NCBI GenBank assembly: GCA_013821585.1
Contig: JACDGO010000043.1
Span: 1 to 10,288 of the forward strand
Source of the DNA: Sphingomonadaceae bacterium
GTDB taxonomy: Bacteria; Pseudomonadota; Alphaproteobacteria; Sphingomonadales; Sphingomonadaceae
Direction: 5' to 3'
Length of the DNA stretch: 10,288 nt
Under the pieces are notes generated by a model. That model did not search any database, had not been told where the DNA came from, and worked only from the letters and a program-made list of their open reading frames with translations. This document shows, piece after piece, positions 1 through 7,069 of this stretch (positions within the stretch are counted from its first letter, which is position 1; the number at the start of each line of letters is the position of its first letter). The position numbers and the translations under genes are program-made.

Positions 1-188
1 CAGCGACACCCGCCGACGAAGCGACGAACGAGGGTGTTTCAGCCGAGGCTCCCGCCGAAGGCGCCGAAGATCCTCAGGCCGAAGCTGCTGTCGATGAAAG
101 CGCCGACGCGCCTGTCGAAGGCGCTGTCGAGGCTGCGCCCCACGCCGACGCCGCACCCGAGGCGGACGCGAAGCAGGAAGAAGCCTGA
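1..188 (+). CDS. rpsP: 30S ribosomal protein S16, C-terminal tail only (partial)
   Basis: The frame enters the window already open and stops with TGA at 186-188. The 61 visible residues are about one third Ala and nearly one third Asp/Glu, with scattered Pro and Gly, ending in ...KQEEA. No folded domain is visible. Such low-complexity acidic extensions follow the conserved S16 core in sphingomonads and related alphaproteobacteria. The identification rests mainly on position: the gene lies 2 nt upstream of rimM, the usual rpsP-rimM order. S16 is an early-assembly protein of the 30S subunit. The core lies outside the window, so the family call is inference from tail composition and synteny. An AGGAAG at 175-180 inside this gene probably serves as ribosome binding site for rimM. 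Confidence 0.8.
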   Translation, partial: ATPADEATNEGVSAEAPAEGAEDPQAEAAVDESADAPVEGAVEAAPHADAAPEADAKQEEA

Positions 189-190
189 GC

Positions 191-652
191 TTGGACCCCG
201 ACCGCCCCGTCACGCTCGCCGTCATTACCGGCGCGCATGGCGTGGGCGGCGAAGTGAAGCTGAAGCTCTTCACCGACGACCTGTCGGCCTATCGCAGTTT
301 CAACGGCGGTGCGCTGACGCTCAGGTCGTTGAACGGCGTCATCGCCAAGTTCGCCGAAGTGCCCGACCGAACCGTCGCCGAGGCGATGCGCGGCACGGAG
401 CTGATCGTTCCGCGCGATACCCTTCCGCCGCTGGGAGAGGGCGAATATTACTACTGCGACCTGATCGGCTTGCTCTGTGTCTCGACCGACGGGTCCGACC
501 TCGGCCGCGTGGTCGCCATCGACAATTTCGGCGCGAGCGACGTTCTTGAAATCGAACGCCCCAACGGCAAGCGATTCATGGTGCCGATGCGAGCGGATGC
601 CGTGCCCGAATGGGGCGAGCGGGTGGTTGTTGACGCGGCGTTTGTCGTTTAG
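191..652 (+). CDS. rimM: 16S rRNA processing protein RimM
   Basis: RimM binds ribosomal protein S19 and helps mature the head of the 30S subunit in the cytoplasm. The 153-residue product has the N-terminal RimM beta-barrel, with the signature GAHGVGGEVKLKLFTDD near residues 14-30. A C-terminal PRC-barrel begins near residue 84 (GEYYYCDLIGL) and contains the typical VPMRADAVPEW stretch near residue 131. The length is at the short end of the family but the end looks intact. The start is a TTG at 191, preceded by AGGAAG at 175-180 with 10 nt spacing, and lies 2 nt after the rpsP stop, so the two are surely cotranscribed. In most bacteria the next gene is trmD; here a toxin-antitoxin pair intervenes. 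The TAG stop touches the putative vapB operator, and the vapB promoter lies within the last codons. Confidence 0.96.
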   Translation: MDPDRPVTLAVITGAHGVGGEVKLKLFTDDLSAYRSFNGGALTLRSLNGVIAKFAEVPDRTVAEAMRGTELIVPRDTLPPLGEGEYYYCDLIGLLCVSTDGSDLGRVVAIDNFGASDVLEIERPNGKRFMVPMRADAVPEWGERVVVDAAFVV

Positions 653-658
653 TATATA
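630..658 (+). promoter_or_regulatory. Sigma70-like promoter for vapBC (inside the rimM 3' end)
   Basis: TTGACG at 630-635 and TATATA at 653-658 are separated by exactly 17 nt, a near-consensus sigma70 arrangement that stands out in GC-rich DNA. The expected transcription start falls near 665, giving a leader of about 18 nt that holds GGAG before the GTG at 683. The -10 element lies inside the left half of the palindromic operator, so a bound repressor would block RNA polymerase. This is a prediction from sequence only. Confidence 0.6.
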
Positions 659-672
659 CTTCGTGTGTATAC
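652..672. promoter_or_regulatory. Palindromic operator, probable VapB/VapBC autoregulatory site
   Basis: The arms GTATATAC (652-659) and GTGTATAC (665-672) form an inverted repeat with a 5-nt spacer; 7 of 8 positions are complementary. It overlaps the last base of the rimM stop codon and the predicted -10 box, and sits 10 nt upstream of the preferred vapB start. AbrB-fold VapB antitoxins are known to bind such short AT-rich inverted repeats, alone or with VapC, to repress their own operon. The match is by architecture; binding is inferred. Confidence 0.6.
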
Positions 673-682
673 GGAGACTCCG

Positions 683-931
683 GTGAGCGACGAATATCTG
701 GGCAAGACGTTCAAGTCGGGCAATTCGGTCGCGCTGCGCCTGCCGAAGGGACTTGGCGTTGCCGAGGGAACCGAAGTTCGCATGGTGAAGGAGGCGCCGA
801 TGTCATTCAGGGTAGAGCCGGTGGCGGCGGCGCCGCGCAAGATCGACCTGACCGGGATTGCCGGTTCGATCCCGTGGTTGAAACTCTTGTCGCGCGAGGA
901 CCGCGAAATCGAAGAGCGCGAACTGGATTGA
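683..931 (+). CDS. vapB: VapB-type antitoxin, AbrB/SpoVT swapped-hairpin fold
   Basis: This 82-residue protein is the likely DNA-binding antitoxin of a type II toxin-antitoxin pair. Its N-terminus carries the swapped-hairpin signature KTFKSGNSVALRLPKGLG (about residues 8-25) followed by GTEVRMVKE. Its C-terminal half, with DLTGIAGSIPWLKLLSRED and then acidic residues, resembles the toxin-neutralising tail of VapB proteins paired with PIN toxins. The GTG at 683 is preferred because GGAG at 673-676 lies 6 nt upstream. The in-frame GTG at 665 would put the start codon inside the operator palindrome, at the predicted transcription start. The gene precedes vapC by 19 nt. A VapB should bind the operator at 652-672 and be degraded under stress, releasing VapC; that is family knowledge, not visible here. 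Confidence 0.88.
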   Translation: MSDEYLGKTFKSGNSVALRLPKGLGVAEGTEVRMVKEAPMSFRVEPVAAAPRKIDLTGIAGSIPWLKLLSREDREIEERELD

Positions 932-950
932 GAAGGAAAGCTGTTGAAAC

Positions 951-1334
951 GTGGCTGACCCCGAGTTTCTGATCGACTCGAATATCGCGATTTACGTTCT
1001 TGGCGATGCGCTGTGCCTACCCGCCCGCAAGTTACAGACCATGCCGGTGGGTGCCGTCGTGACATCAGCGATTGTCTACGCCGAGGTGCTGCGAAGGATA
1101 CCCATAGGGAAAAACGACGCGCGTCGTCAGGCGGAGGCGCTCTTCGCGCTAATTCCCGCGTTGCCCTTCGAAGCGGCCCATGCGGCCACCTATAGCCTGA
1201 TACCTTGCAAACGGCATCGATTCGACCATCTCATTGCCGCGCACGCGCTTTCACTCGATCTGACACTCGTCACAAACAACGAAGGCGACTTCGCGGACGT
1301 GCCGGGGTTGAAGGTCGAGAATTGGACCGTGTGA
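951..1334 (+). CDS. vapC: VapC-type toxin, PIN-domain ribonuclease
   Basis: VapC toxins are Mg2+-dependent endoribonucleases, many of which cut tRNA (often initiator tRNA) or rRNA and stop translation. The 127-residue product is full PIN length. Visible acidic residues match the family pattern: D9 in FLIDSNI, E45 in YAEVLRR and D92 in [10 protein letters not shown], with the usual TNNEGDF (109-115) where the fourth acidic position sits. The product ends PGLKVENW, common in FitB/VapC proteins. The stretch [11 protein letters not shown] is more basic than the usual G-x-P-I-G-x-ND form. The GTG start at 951 follows AGAAGGAAAG (931-940). GC counted by hand over 961-1320 is about 59 percent, below the part of trmD I counted next to it, which suggests later acquisition. 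The stop overlaps the trmD start as GTGA. The toxin looks intact; its RNA target cannot be read from sequence. Confidence 0.9.
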   Translation: MADPEFLIDSNIAIYVLGDALCLPARKLQTMPVGAVVTSAIVYAEVLRRIPIGKNDARRQAEALFALIPALPFEAAHAATYSLIPCKRHRFDHLIAAHALSLDLTLVTNNEGDFADVPGLKVENWTV

Positions 1335-2068
1335 CTTACTCCGCCCAAATCCTGACCCTCTACCCGGAAATGTTCCCGGGACCGCTCGGGGCGTCACTCG
1401 CCGGCCGCGCGCTGGCCGAGGGCATCTGGTCGTGCACGCCCATCCAGATTCGCGACTTCGCCACTGACAAGCATCGTTCGGTCGATGACACCCCCGCCGG
1501 CGGCGGGGCCGGGATGGTGATGCGGGCTGATGTGCTGGCGGCGGCGATCGATCATGCGCGGGCCGCTCAGCCGGACGCGCCAGTGCTGGCGATGACGCCG
1601 CGTGGCGCACCGCTAACGCAAGCCCGCATCCGCGACCTCGCCTCCGGCCCAGGCTTCACGATCCTCTGCGGCCGGTTCGAGGGGATCGACGAACGGCTGT
1701 TCGAAGCGCGGGGCATCGAGCAAGTCTCGATCGGCGACTACGTCCTCTCGGGCGGCGAGGTCGCGGCGATGGTGCTGCTCGATGCTTGCATCCGCTTGCT
1801 CCCCGGCGTAATGGGCGCGCCTTCGAGCGGGGACGAAGAGAGCTTCGAGAGCGGCCTCCTCGAATATTCGCACTATACCCGACCTATCGAATGGGAGGGG
1901 CGCACGATCCCCGAAGTGCTGCGATCGGGGGATCATGCGAGGATCGCGGCCTGGCGAAAGCTGATGGCCGAGACCGACACACGGCTAAGGCGGCCGGATC
2001 TTTGGGAGCGCCATGAGGGCGCTCGGGTCCAGTCGCCCTCTGGCGCGCACAGGAAGAAGGACCGATGA
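1331..2068 (+). CDS. trmD: tRNA (guanine-N1-)-methyltransferase TrmD (m1G37)
   Basis: TrmD transfers methyl from S-adenosylmethionine to G37 of tRNAs with G36, preventing +1 frameshifting; it is generally essential. The 245-residue product begins (V/M)[19 protein letters not shown], has [12 protein letters not shown] near residues 52-63, and carries the SPOUT trefoil-knot motifs [11 protein letters not shown] (112-122) and [11 protein letters not shown] (133-143), then [13 protein letters not shown] (181-185) and RRPDLWER close the C-terminal domain. By memory alignment, E. coli catalytic Asp169 appears to be Glu170 here (DEESF). The GTG at 1331 is chosen because it matches family N-termini and overlaps the vapC stop (1332-1334); a TTG at 1322 with AAGGT at 1311-1315 is an alternative. 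The rplS start follows the stop after 1 nt. Ribosomes finishing vapC probably initiate here. Confidence 0.96.
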   Translation: MTYSAQILTLYPEMFPGPLGASLAGRALAEGIWSCTPIQIRDFATDKHRSVDDTPAGGGAGMVMRADVLAAAIDHARAAQPDAPVLAMTPRGAPLTQARIRDLASGPGFTILCGRFEGIDERLFEARGIEQVSIGDYVLSGGEVAAMVLLDACIRLLPGVMGAPSSGDEESFESGLLEYSHYTRPIEWEGRTIPEVLRSGDHARIAAWRKLMAETDTRLRRPDLWERHEGARVQSPSGAHRKKDR

Positions 2069-2069
2069 G

Positions 2070-2456
2070 ATGAACCTCATCCAGACGATCGAGGCGGAGA
2101 ATATCGCCCAGCTGGCCGCGAAGCGCGCCATTCCCGAATTCCGCCCCGGCGACACGCTGAAAGTCGGCGTGCGCGTCGTCGAAGGCGAGCGTACCCGCGT
2201 CCAGAACTACGAAGGCGTGTGCATCGCGCGCGCCAACAAGGGGATGGGCAGCAATTTCACCGTCCGCAAGATCAGCTTCGGCGAGGGTGTCGAGCGCGTT
2301 TTTCCGCTCTATTCGCCGAACATCGATTCGATCGAGGTCGTCCGCAAGGGCGCCGTGCGCCGCGCCAAGCTCTATTATCTGCGTGGCCGCCGCGGAAAAT
2401 CGGCGCGTATCGCCGAGCGCCGCGATATGCGCGGGGACACGGCGAACGAAGGCTGA
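2070..2456 (+). CDS. rplS: 50S ribosomal protein L19
   Basis: L19 sits at the interface of the 50S and 30S subunits and contributes to an intersubunit bridge. The 128-residue product starts [15 protein letters not shown] and contains the L19 core: [20 protein letters not shown] (about 24-43), [10 protein letters not shown], the [20 protein letters not shown] segment and the basic [15 protein letters not shown] short extension ending DTANEG is slightly longer than in E. coli. The ATG at 2070 lies 1 nt after the trmD stop, with AGAAGG ending at 2060 as ribosome binding site. No hairpin-plus-T terminator is visible after the stop, and the next frame opens 6 nt later, so transcription probably continues into the peptidase gene. 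Confidence 0.97.
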   Translation: MNLIQTIEAENIAQLAAKRAIPEFRPGDTLKVGVRVVEGERTRVQNYEGVCIARANKGMGSNFTVRKISFGEGVERVFPLYSPNIDSIEVVRKGAVRRAKLYYLRGRRGKSARIAERRDMRGDTANEG

Positions 2457-2462
2457 TCGCGT

Positions 2463-4667
2463 TTGCGCATCGGCTGGATCATCGCGGGGCTTGCCGCGCT
2501 GGCGACACCCGCGATGGCTGACGCGCCTCAGCAGCGCCTGACGCTCGAACGCGTCTTCGCCAGCCCGAACCTCGCGGGCGCAGCGCCGCGCGCGCTCAAG
2601 CTCTCGCCCAACGGAAAGCTGCTCACCAGCTTGCGCCCGCGTGCCGACGACCGCGACCGTTACGACCTTTGGGCGACCGACACCGCGACCGGCGTAGCGC
2701 GTATGCTCGTCGATTCGACGCGCTTCGGCGGCGGCGCGTTGTCCGAAGCCGAAAAGATGCAGCGTGAGCGACAGCGCATCGGCGGCACGCGCGGAATCGT
2801 CGCTTATGACTGGGCGCCCGACGGCAAGCATTTGCTCGTCCCGGTCGACGGCGACATCTATCTGGCCGACCTCGACGGCAATGTCCGGCGGCTGACCGAG
2901 ACGCCGCAAGGCGAACTCGATGCGGCGGTCAGCCCCAGGGGCGGCTTCGTCTCGTTTGTGCGCGACCAGAATCTGTTCGCGATCGATCTTGCGACGGGCA
3001 AGGAACGGCAGCTGACCGGCGACGGCGGCGGAACGTTGAGCTGGGGCTTGGCCGAGTTCGTCGCGCAGGAGGAAATGGGCCGCGGCAAGGGTGCGTGGTG
3101 GTCGCCAGACGACCATAGTATCGCGGTTGCTCGCGTCGACGAGAGCGGCGTCGCGGTTATCACGCGCGCGGCGATCGGCGCGGACGGGACCAAAATCTTC
3201 AACCAGCGCTATCCGCGCGCGGGCGCCGCCAACGCGGCGATCGATCTTTACGTGATGCGCGCCGATGGCTCGGGCCGCGTCAAGGTCGACCTCGGCGCGA
3301 ACGCCGACATCTACCTTGCGCGCGTCGAATGGGCGCCTGACGGCAAGACCCTCTATGTTCAGCGCGAGAGCCGTGACCAAAAGACGCTCGATCTCCTCCG
3401 CGTCGATCCGGCGACGGGGGCATCGTCGGTTGTATTCACCGAGCGCTCGCCGACTTGGATCAACCTTCACGATAATTTCCGCGCATTGAAGGACGACAGC
3501 CTGCTCTGGTCGTCCGAGCGCGACGGGTTCAGCCATCTCTATCGCTGGCGCGCGGGCGCGTGGACCCAGCTTACAAGCGGCGCGTGGACGGTGCGTGACG
3601 TCGTCGGCGTCGACGAGGGGCGCGGGTTCATCTTCTTCACGGCCAACCGCGAAACGCCGCTCGATCAGGGAATTTATTCCGTTCCGCTCATGGGCGGGCC
3701 AGTGACGGCGCTCGCCGAGCGCGGCTGGTGGAACGGAGCGGTGATGAACACCGGCGCCACGCGCATGGTCATCACGCGCTCGAATCCCGTCCAGCCCGAC
3801 CAGGTCTATCTTGCCGACGCGGGCGGCAACCGGCTGTCGTGGGTCGAGGAAAATCGCGTCGCAGGCGCGCATCCTTACGCGCCTTTCATCGCCGCTCATG
3901 TCGCGCCGGTTTTCGGCACGCTGAAGGCCGCCGACGGCACATTGCTGCACTACAAGCTGTTGATGCCGACGCTCGCCAAGGGGCAGCGCGCGCCGGTTTT
4001 TATTCAGGTCTATGGCGGACCGCATGCCGGACGGCAGGTAACCGACGCCTGGGGCGGCGCGCTTCAGCAATATCTCGTCCAGTCGGGGTGGATCATATTC
4101 TCGGTCGACGGTCGCGGCACCTATGATCGTGGCAAGGCGTTCGAGGATCCGATCCACCGCGCGATGGGCGGCGTCGAGGTCGCCGACCAGCTTGCGGGAG
4201 TCGCCTGGCTCAAGGCGCAGCCGTTCGTCGATCCCAAGCGGATCGTGGTCTACGGTTGGTCCTACGGTGGCTATATGACGCTCAAGCTGCTCGAAGCCGC
4301 TCCGCATGTGTTCGCGGCGGGCGTCGCGGGCGCGCCGGTGACGAGATGGGAGCTCTACGATACGCATTATACCGAGCGTTACATGGGCGACCCGCGAACC
4401 GGCGCCGCCGCCTATACGAAAGCGGACGCGTTGACGACCGCCGAGACGATCACCGATCCGCTGCTGCTCGTTCATGGCATGGCCGATGACAATGTCGTGT
4501 TCGATAACTCGACCGCGCTGATGGCGAAGCTGCAAGGCGCGGCGGCGCCGTTCGAGATGATGGTCTATCCAGGGCAGACACACCGGGTCGCGGGTCCGGG
4601 GATCAGCGTCCATCTGTGGCGGACGATCCTCGATTTTCTCGACCGCAACACGCGCGTTGGCGGCTGA
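2463..4667 (+). CDS. Exported S9B dipeptidyl-peptidase IV family serine peptidase
   Basis: Members of this family remove X-Pro (or X-Ala) dipeptides from peptide N-termini, in Gram-negatives usually in the periplasm or at the envelope. The 734-residue product opens with a signal peptide (MRIGWIIAGLAALATPAMA, likely cleaved before D20). A beta-propeller runs to about residue 480, with repeated W(A/S)PDG-type blades and FVAQEEMGR (199-207), whose double Glu matches the DPP IV amine-anchoring motif. The C-terminal alpha/beta-hydrolase has VYGGPHAG, SVDGRGT, the nucleophile GWSYGGY (Ser600), HGMADDNV (Asp675) and GQTHRV (His707), so the triad is complete. The start is TTG at 2463 with GAAGG at 2448-2452. 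The gene sits 6 nt after rplS and overlaps the next gene by 11 nt. Exact substrate preference is not readable; other S9 subfamilies are less likely given the QEEM motif. Confidence 0.93.
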   Translation: MRIGWIIAGLAALATPAMADAPQQRLTLERVFASPNLAGAAPRALKLSPNGKLLTSLRPRADDRDRYDLWATDTATGVARMLVDSTRFGGGALSEAEKMQRERQRIGGTRGIVAYDWAPDGKHLLVPVDGDIYLADLDGNVRRLTETPQGELDAAVSPRGGFVSFVRDQNLFAIDLATGKERQLTGDGGGTLSWGLAEFVAQEEMGRGKGAWWSPDDHSIAVARVDESGVAVITRAAIGADGTKIFNQRYPRAGAANAAIDLYVMRADGSGRVKVDLGANADIYLARVEWAPDGKTLYVQRESRDQKTLDLLRVDPATGASSVVFTERSPTWINLHDNFRALKDDSLLWSSERDGFSHLYRWRAGAWTQLTSGAWTVRDVVGVDEGRGFIFFTANRETPLDQGIYSVPLMGGPVTALAERGWWNGAVMNTGATRMVITRSNPVQPDQVYLADAGGNRLSWVEENRVAGAHPYAPFIAAHVAPVFGTLKAADGTLLHYKLLMPTLAKGQRAPVFIQVYGGPHAGRQVTDAWGGALQQYLVQSGWIIFSVDGRGTYDRGKAFEDPIHRAMGGVEVADQLAGVAWLKAQPFVDPKRIVVYGWSYGGYMTLKLLEAAPHVFAAGVAGAPVTRWELYDTHYTERYMGDPRTGAAAYTKADALTTAETITDPLLLVHGMADDNVVFDNSTALMAKLQGAAAPFEMMVYPGQTHRVAGPGISVHLWRTILDFLDRNTRVGG

Positions 4668-6012
4668 CGCACCCGGTTCGGAGCGCGTCGCCGCCGAGCT
4701 GCGGCGCAAGCTCTCCGTGAATCCCGATGATTTGATCGCGAGGCACAATCTCGGCGTCGAACTGCGTCGCCTCGACCGTTCCCAGGAAGCTCTGGCCGAG
4801 ATGGAACGCGCGATTGCCGGCGGGCTGCGCGCGCCGGAGACGGCGACGATGCGCGCGCACCTGCTCGCGGATCTCGGCCGTTACGACGAAGCCGTCGCGG
4901 CGTACCGCGCACTTCTCAGCGCGCATCCCGGCATGATCGACGCCCATGCGACGGTCGCGCGGTTGCTGCCCCAGATCGGGCGCGCCAGCGAGGCGCTCGA
5001 CGCCTATCGCGCAGCGCTGGCCAAGGCGCCGGAGATCGGCATGCTCTGGGTGTCCGCGCTCCAGGCGGCGAAAGACCTGGGCGACAGCAGCCAGCTGCTC
5101 GCCTGGGCGGACGCGGCCGAGCGGCGGTTCGGCCGCGATGCGATGATCGCGGTCTATATAGCTCAAGCACTGACGAAGACGGACGAAGACGCGCGAGCGC
5201 GCGACATCCTCGTCGCCGCCGTCACCGCCGATCCCGCTTACGCGCCCGCGCGGACCACGCTTGCGCATGTCCTGATCCGCCTCGGCGACGCGGCGGGAGC
5301 GGAAGCGCACGCGCTGGCAGCGACGAAACTCATTCCGCTCGACCAATCCGCATGGGCGCTGCTGACGGTAATCTGGCGGTTGCTCGGCGACGCGCGCGAG
5401 CATTGGCTCGCCGACTATGAGCGGTTGGCGACGATAATCGACATCGCACAACCGCCCGGCCTCGCCGCGACGCTCGAGGCGCTCCACCTCACCACCGCGC
5501 ATCCGGCCGATCAGTCGCTGCGCGGCGGCACGCAAACGCGAGGCAATTTGTTCGATCGACGCATTCCCGAAGTGCGTGCGCTCGCCGACGCGCTCCAGGA
5601 CGGCGTCGCGTCGATGTTGGCCGCGCTCCCGCGCGATCCCGCGCATCCGTTCCTCGGCCGCAATACCGGCGCGATCGACTTTGCGGGCTCGTGGTCGGTG
5701 CGCCTCGCGAGCGCGGGGTTCCACATCAGCCATATTCACGCCCAAGGCTGGTTGAGCTCGGCGTTCTACGTCAACCTCCCGCTCGAAGTCGCGCGCGGCG
5801 ACAGCGATGCGGGGGCGCTGGCATTCGGCGTCCCCGACGCCGCGCTGAAGCTCAATCTGCCGCCGCGCCGCATCGTCGCGCCGAAGAAGGGAAGGCTCGT
5901 GCTCTTTCCCTCCTATCTTTGGCACTGCACATTGCCGTTCGAGAGCGCGAGCCCGCGCCTGACGGTCGCGTTCGACGCGCTCCCCGTGGACAAAATCGCG
6001 CCCGCGCGTTAG
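4657..6012 (+). CDS. TPR protein with C-terminal 2OG-Fe(II) oxygenase domain
   Basis: The 451-residue protein joins a helical TPR-like N-terminal part (about residues 10-260; e.g. ARHNLGVELRRLDRSQEALA and LLADLGRYDEAVAAYRALL) to a C-terminal domain of the putative 2OG-Fe(II) oxygenase type (resembling Pfam PF13759). The linker SLRGGTQTRGNLF (287-299) is typical of this family. Candidate iron ligands are the histidines in HISHIHAQGWLSSAFYV (H356, H359, H361) and H423 in LFPSYLWHCTLPF. R434 in SPRLTVAFD is the likely 2-oxoglutarate anchor. There is no signal peptide, so it should be cytoplasmic. The TTG start at 4657 is the only in-frame start before the first TPR, lacks a good Shine-Dalgarno, and overlaps the peptidase stop, suggesting coupling. 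The substrate is unknown; peptide or amino-acid hydroxylation is plausible but inferred. Confidence 0.85.
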   Translation: MAADAPGSERVAAELRRKLSVNPDDLIARHNLGVELRRLDRSQEALAEMERAIAGGLRAPETATMRAHLLADLGRYDEAVAAYRALLSAHPGMIDAHATVARLLPQIGRASEALDAYRAALAKAPEIGMLWVSALQAAKDLGDSSQLLAWADAAERRFGRDAMIAVYIAQALTKTDEDARARDILVAAVTADPAYAPARTTLAHVLIRLGDAAGAEAHALAATKLIPLDQSAWALLTVIWRLLGDAREHWLADYERLATIIDIAQPPGLAATLEALHLTTAHPADQSLRGGTQTRGNLFDRRIPEVRALADALQDGVASMLAALPRDPAHPFLGRNTGAIDFAGSWSVRLASAGFHISHIHAQGWLSSAFYVNLPLEVARGDSDAGALAFGVPDAALKLNLPPRRIVAPKKGRLVLFPSYLWHCTLPFESASPRLTVAFDALPVDKIAPAR

Positions 6013-6040
6013 GCGGCGCGTCTTCGAAAGGATTGCGACG

Positions 6041-7069
6041 ATGGGTTACCGGGTGGCTATCGCCGGGGCGACCGGCAATGTCGGGCGCGAGATGCTGAAC
6101 ATCCTCGCCGAGCGGCAATTTCCGCTCGACGACATCGTGGCGCTCGCCTCGTCGCGCAGCCAGGGCGACGAGATCGAGTTCGGCGAGAGCGGGCGGATGC
6201 TCAAGGTCCAGAACATCGAGAATTTCGACCCGAAGGGTTGGGATATTGCTTTGTTTGCTATTGGATCGGCGGCGACGAAAGTCCACGCGCCGCGCTTTGC
6301 CGCCGCAGGCTGCACGGTGATCGACAATTCGTCGCTCTACCGGATGGACCCCGACGTGCCGCTGATCGTGCCCGAGGTGAATCCGGAGGCGATCGAGGGT
6401 TATCGGGCCAAGAACATCATCGCCAATCCGAATTGCTCTACCGCGCAGCTCGTCGTCGCGCTGAAGCCGCTACACGACTATGCGACGGTGAAGCGCGTCG
6501 TCGTCTCGACCTATCAGTCGGTTTCGGGCGCCGGCAAGGAAGGGATGGACGAGCTGTTCGAGCAGTCGCGCAATATCTTCGTCGGCGACGGCACGGATGC
6601 GAAAAAGTTCACCAAGCAGATCGCGTTCAACGTAATCCCGCACATCGGCGATTTCCTCGACGACGGATCGACCGTCGAGGAATGGAAAATCGTGGTCGAG
6701 ACCAAGAAAATCCTCGACGCGAAGATAAAGCTGACCGCGACATGCGTGCGCGTGCCCGTGTTCGTCGGGCACAGCGAAGCGGTCAACATCGAGTTCGAGC
6801 GCGAGATATCGGCGAAGAAGGCCCAGTCGATCCTGCGCGAATCGCCCGGGGTCATGCTGATCGACAAGCGCGAGGACGGCGGATACGTCACGCCCGTCGA
6901 ATGCGTCGGCGACTATGCGACCTTCATCAGCCGCGTGCGCGAAGATCCCACCGTCGACAGCGGCATCTCGCTCTGGTGCGTCAGCGACAATCTGAGGAAG
7001 GGCGCCGCGCTCAACGCGGTGCAGATCGCCGAGCTGCTGGGGCGGCGGCATTTGGAGAAGGCGGCATGA
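6041..7069 (+). CDS. asd: Aspartate-semialdehyde dehydrogenase
   Basis: Asd reduces L-aspartyl-4-phosphate to aspartate 4-semialdehyde with NADPH, the branch point to lysine/diaminopimelate, threonine and methionine. The 342-residue product has the Rossmann motif AGATGNVG (8-15), DNSSLYRMD near 95-103, the catalytic cysteine C132 in ANPNCSTAQ, SVSGAGKEG (160-168), and the substrate-binding and acid/base segment RVPVFVGHSE (R237, H244). The C-terminal NLRKGAALNAVQIAE is also typical. The ATG at 6041 is supported by AAAGGA at 6027-6032. The gene starts 28 nt after the oxygenase gene, so it may be cotranscribed or use an unseen promoter. No key residue is missing. Confidence 0.97.
   Translation: MGYRVAIAGATGNVGREMLNILAERQFPLDDIVALASSRSQGDEIEFGESGRMLKVQNIENFDPKGWDIALFAIGSAATKVHAPRFAAAGCTVIDNSSLYRMDPDVPLIVPEVNPEAIEGYRAKNIIANPNCSTAQLVVALKPLHDYATVKRVVVSTYQSVSGAGKEGMDELFEQSRNIFVGDGTDAKKFTKQIAFNVIPHIGDFLDDGSTVEEWKIVVETKKILDAKIKLTATCVRVPVFVGHSEAVNIEFEREISAKKAQSILRESPGVMLIDKREDGGYVTPVECVGDYATFISRVREDPTVDSGISLWCVSDNLRKGAALNAVQIAELLGRRHLEKAA

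Noticed and set aside
665..682. GTG at 665 as the vapB start
   Set aside because: It lies inside the operator palindrome at the predicted transcription start; the GTG at 683 has GGAG at a good distance and fits family N-termini better.
1205..1330. A longer TrmD beginning upstream at 1205
   Set aside because: The extension is an out-of-frame reading of vapC, rich in Arg, and TrmD homologues begin at the [11 protein letters not shown] segment.
1884..4748. A 954-codon open frame on the reverse strand across trmD, rplS and the peptidase gene
   Set aside because: It mirrors strong forward genes in GC-rich DNA; the product is Arg/Ala-rich with no recognisable domain. Long antisense frames are expected from GC-biased third positions.
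4603..5925. A 440-codon reverse frame opposite the TPR-oxygenase gene
   Set aside because: Low-complexity Arg-rich translation with no motif, while the forward frame has clear TPR and oxygenase signatures.
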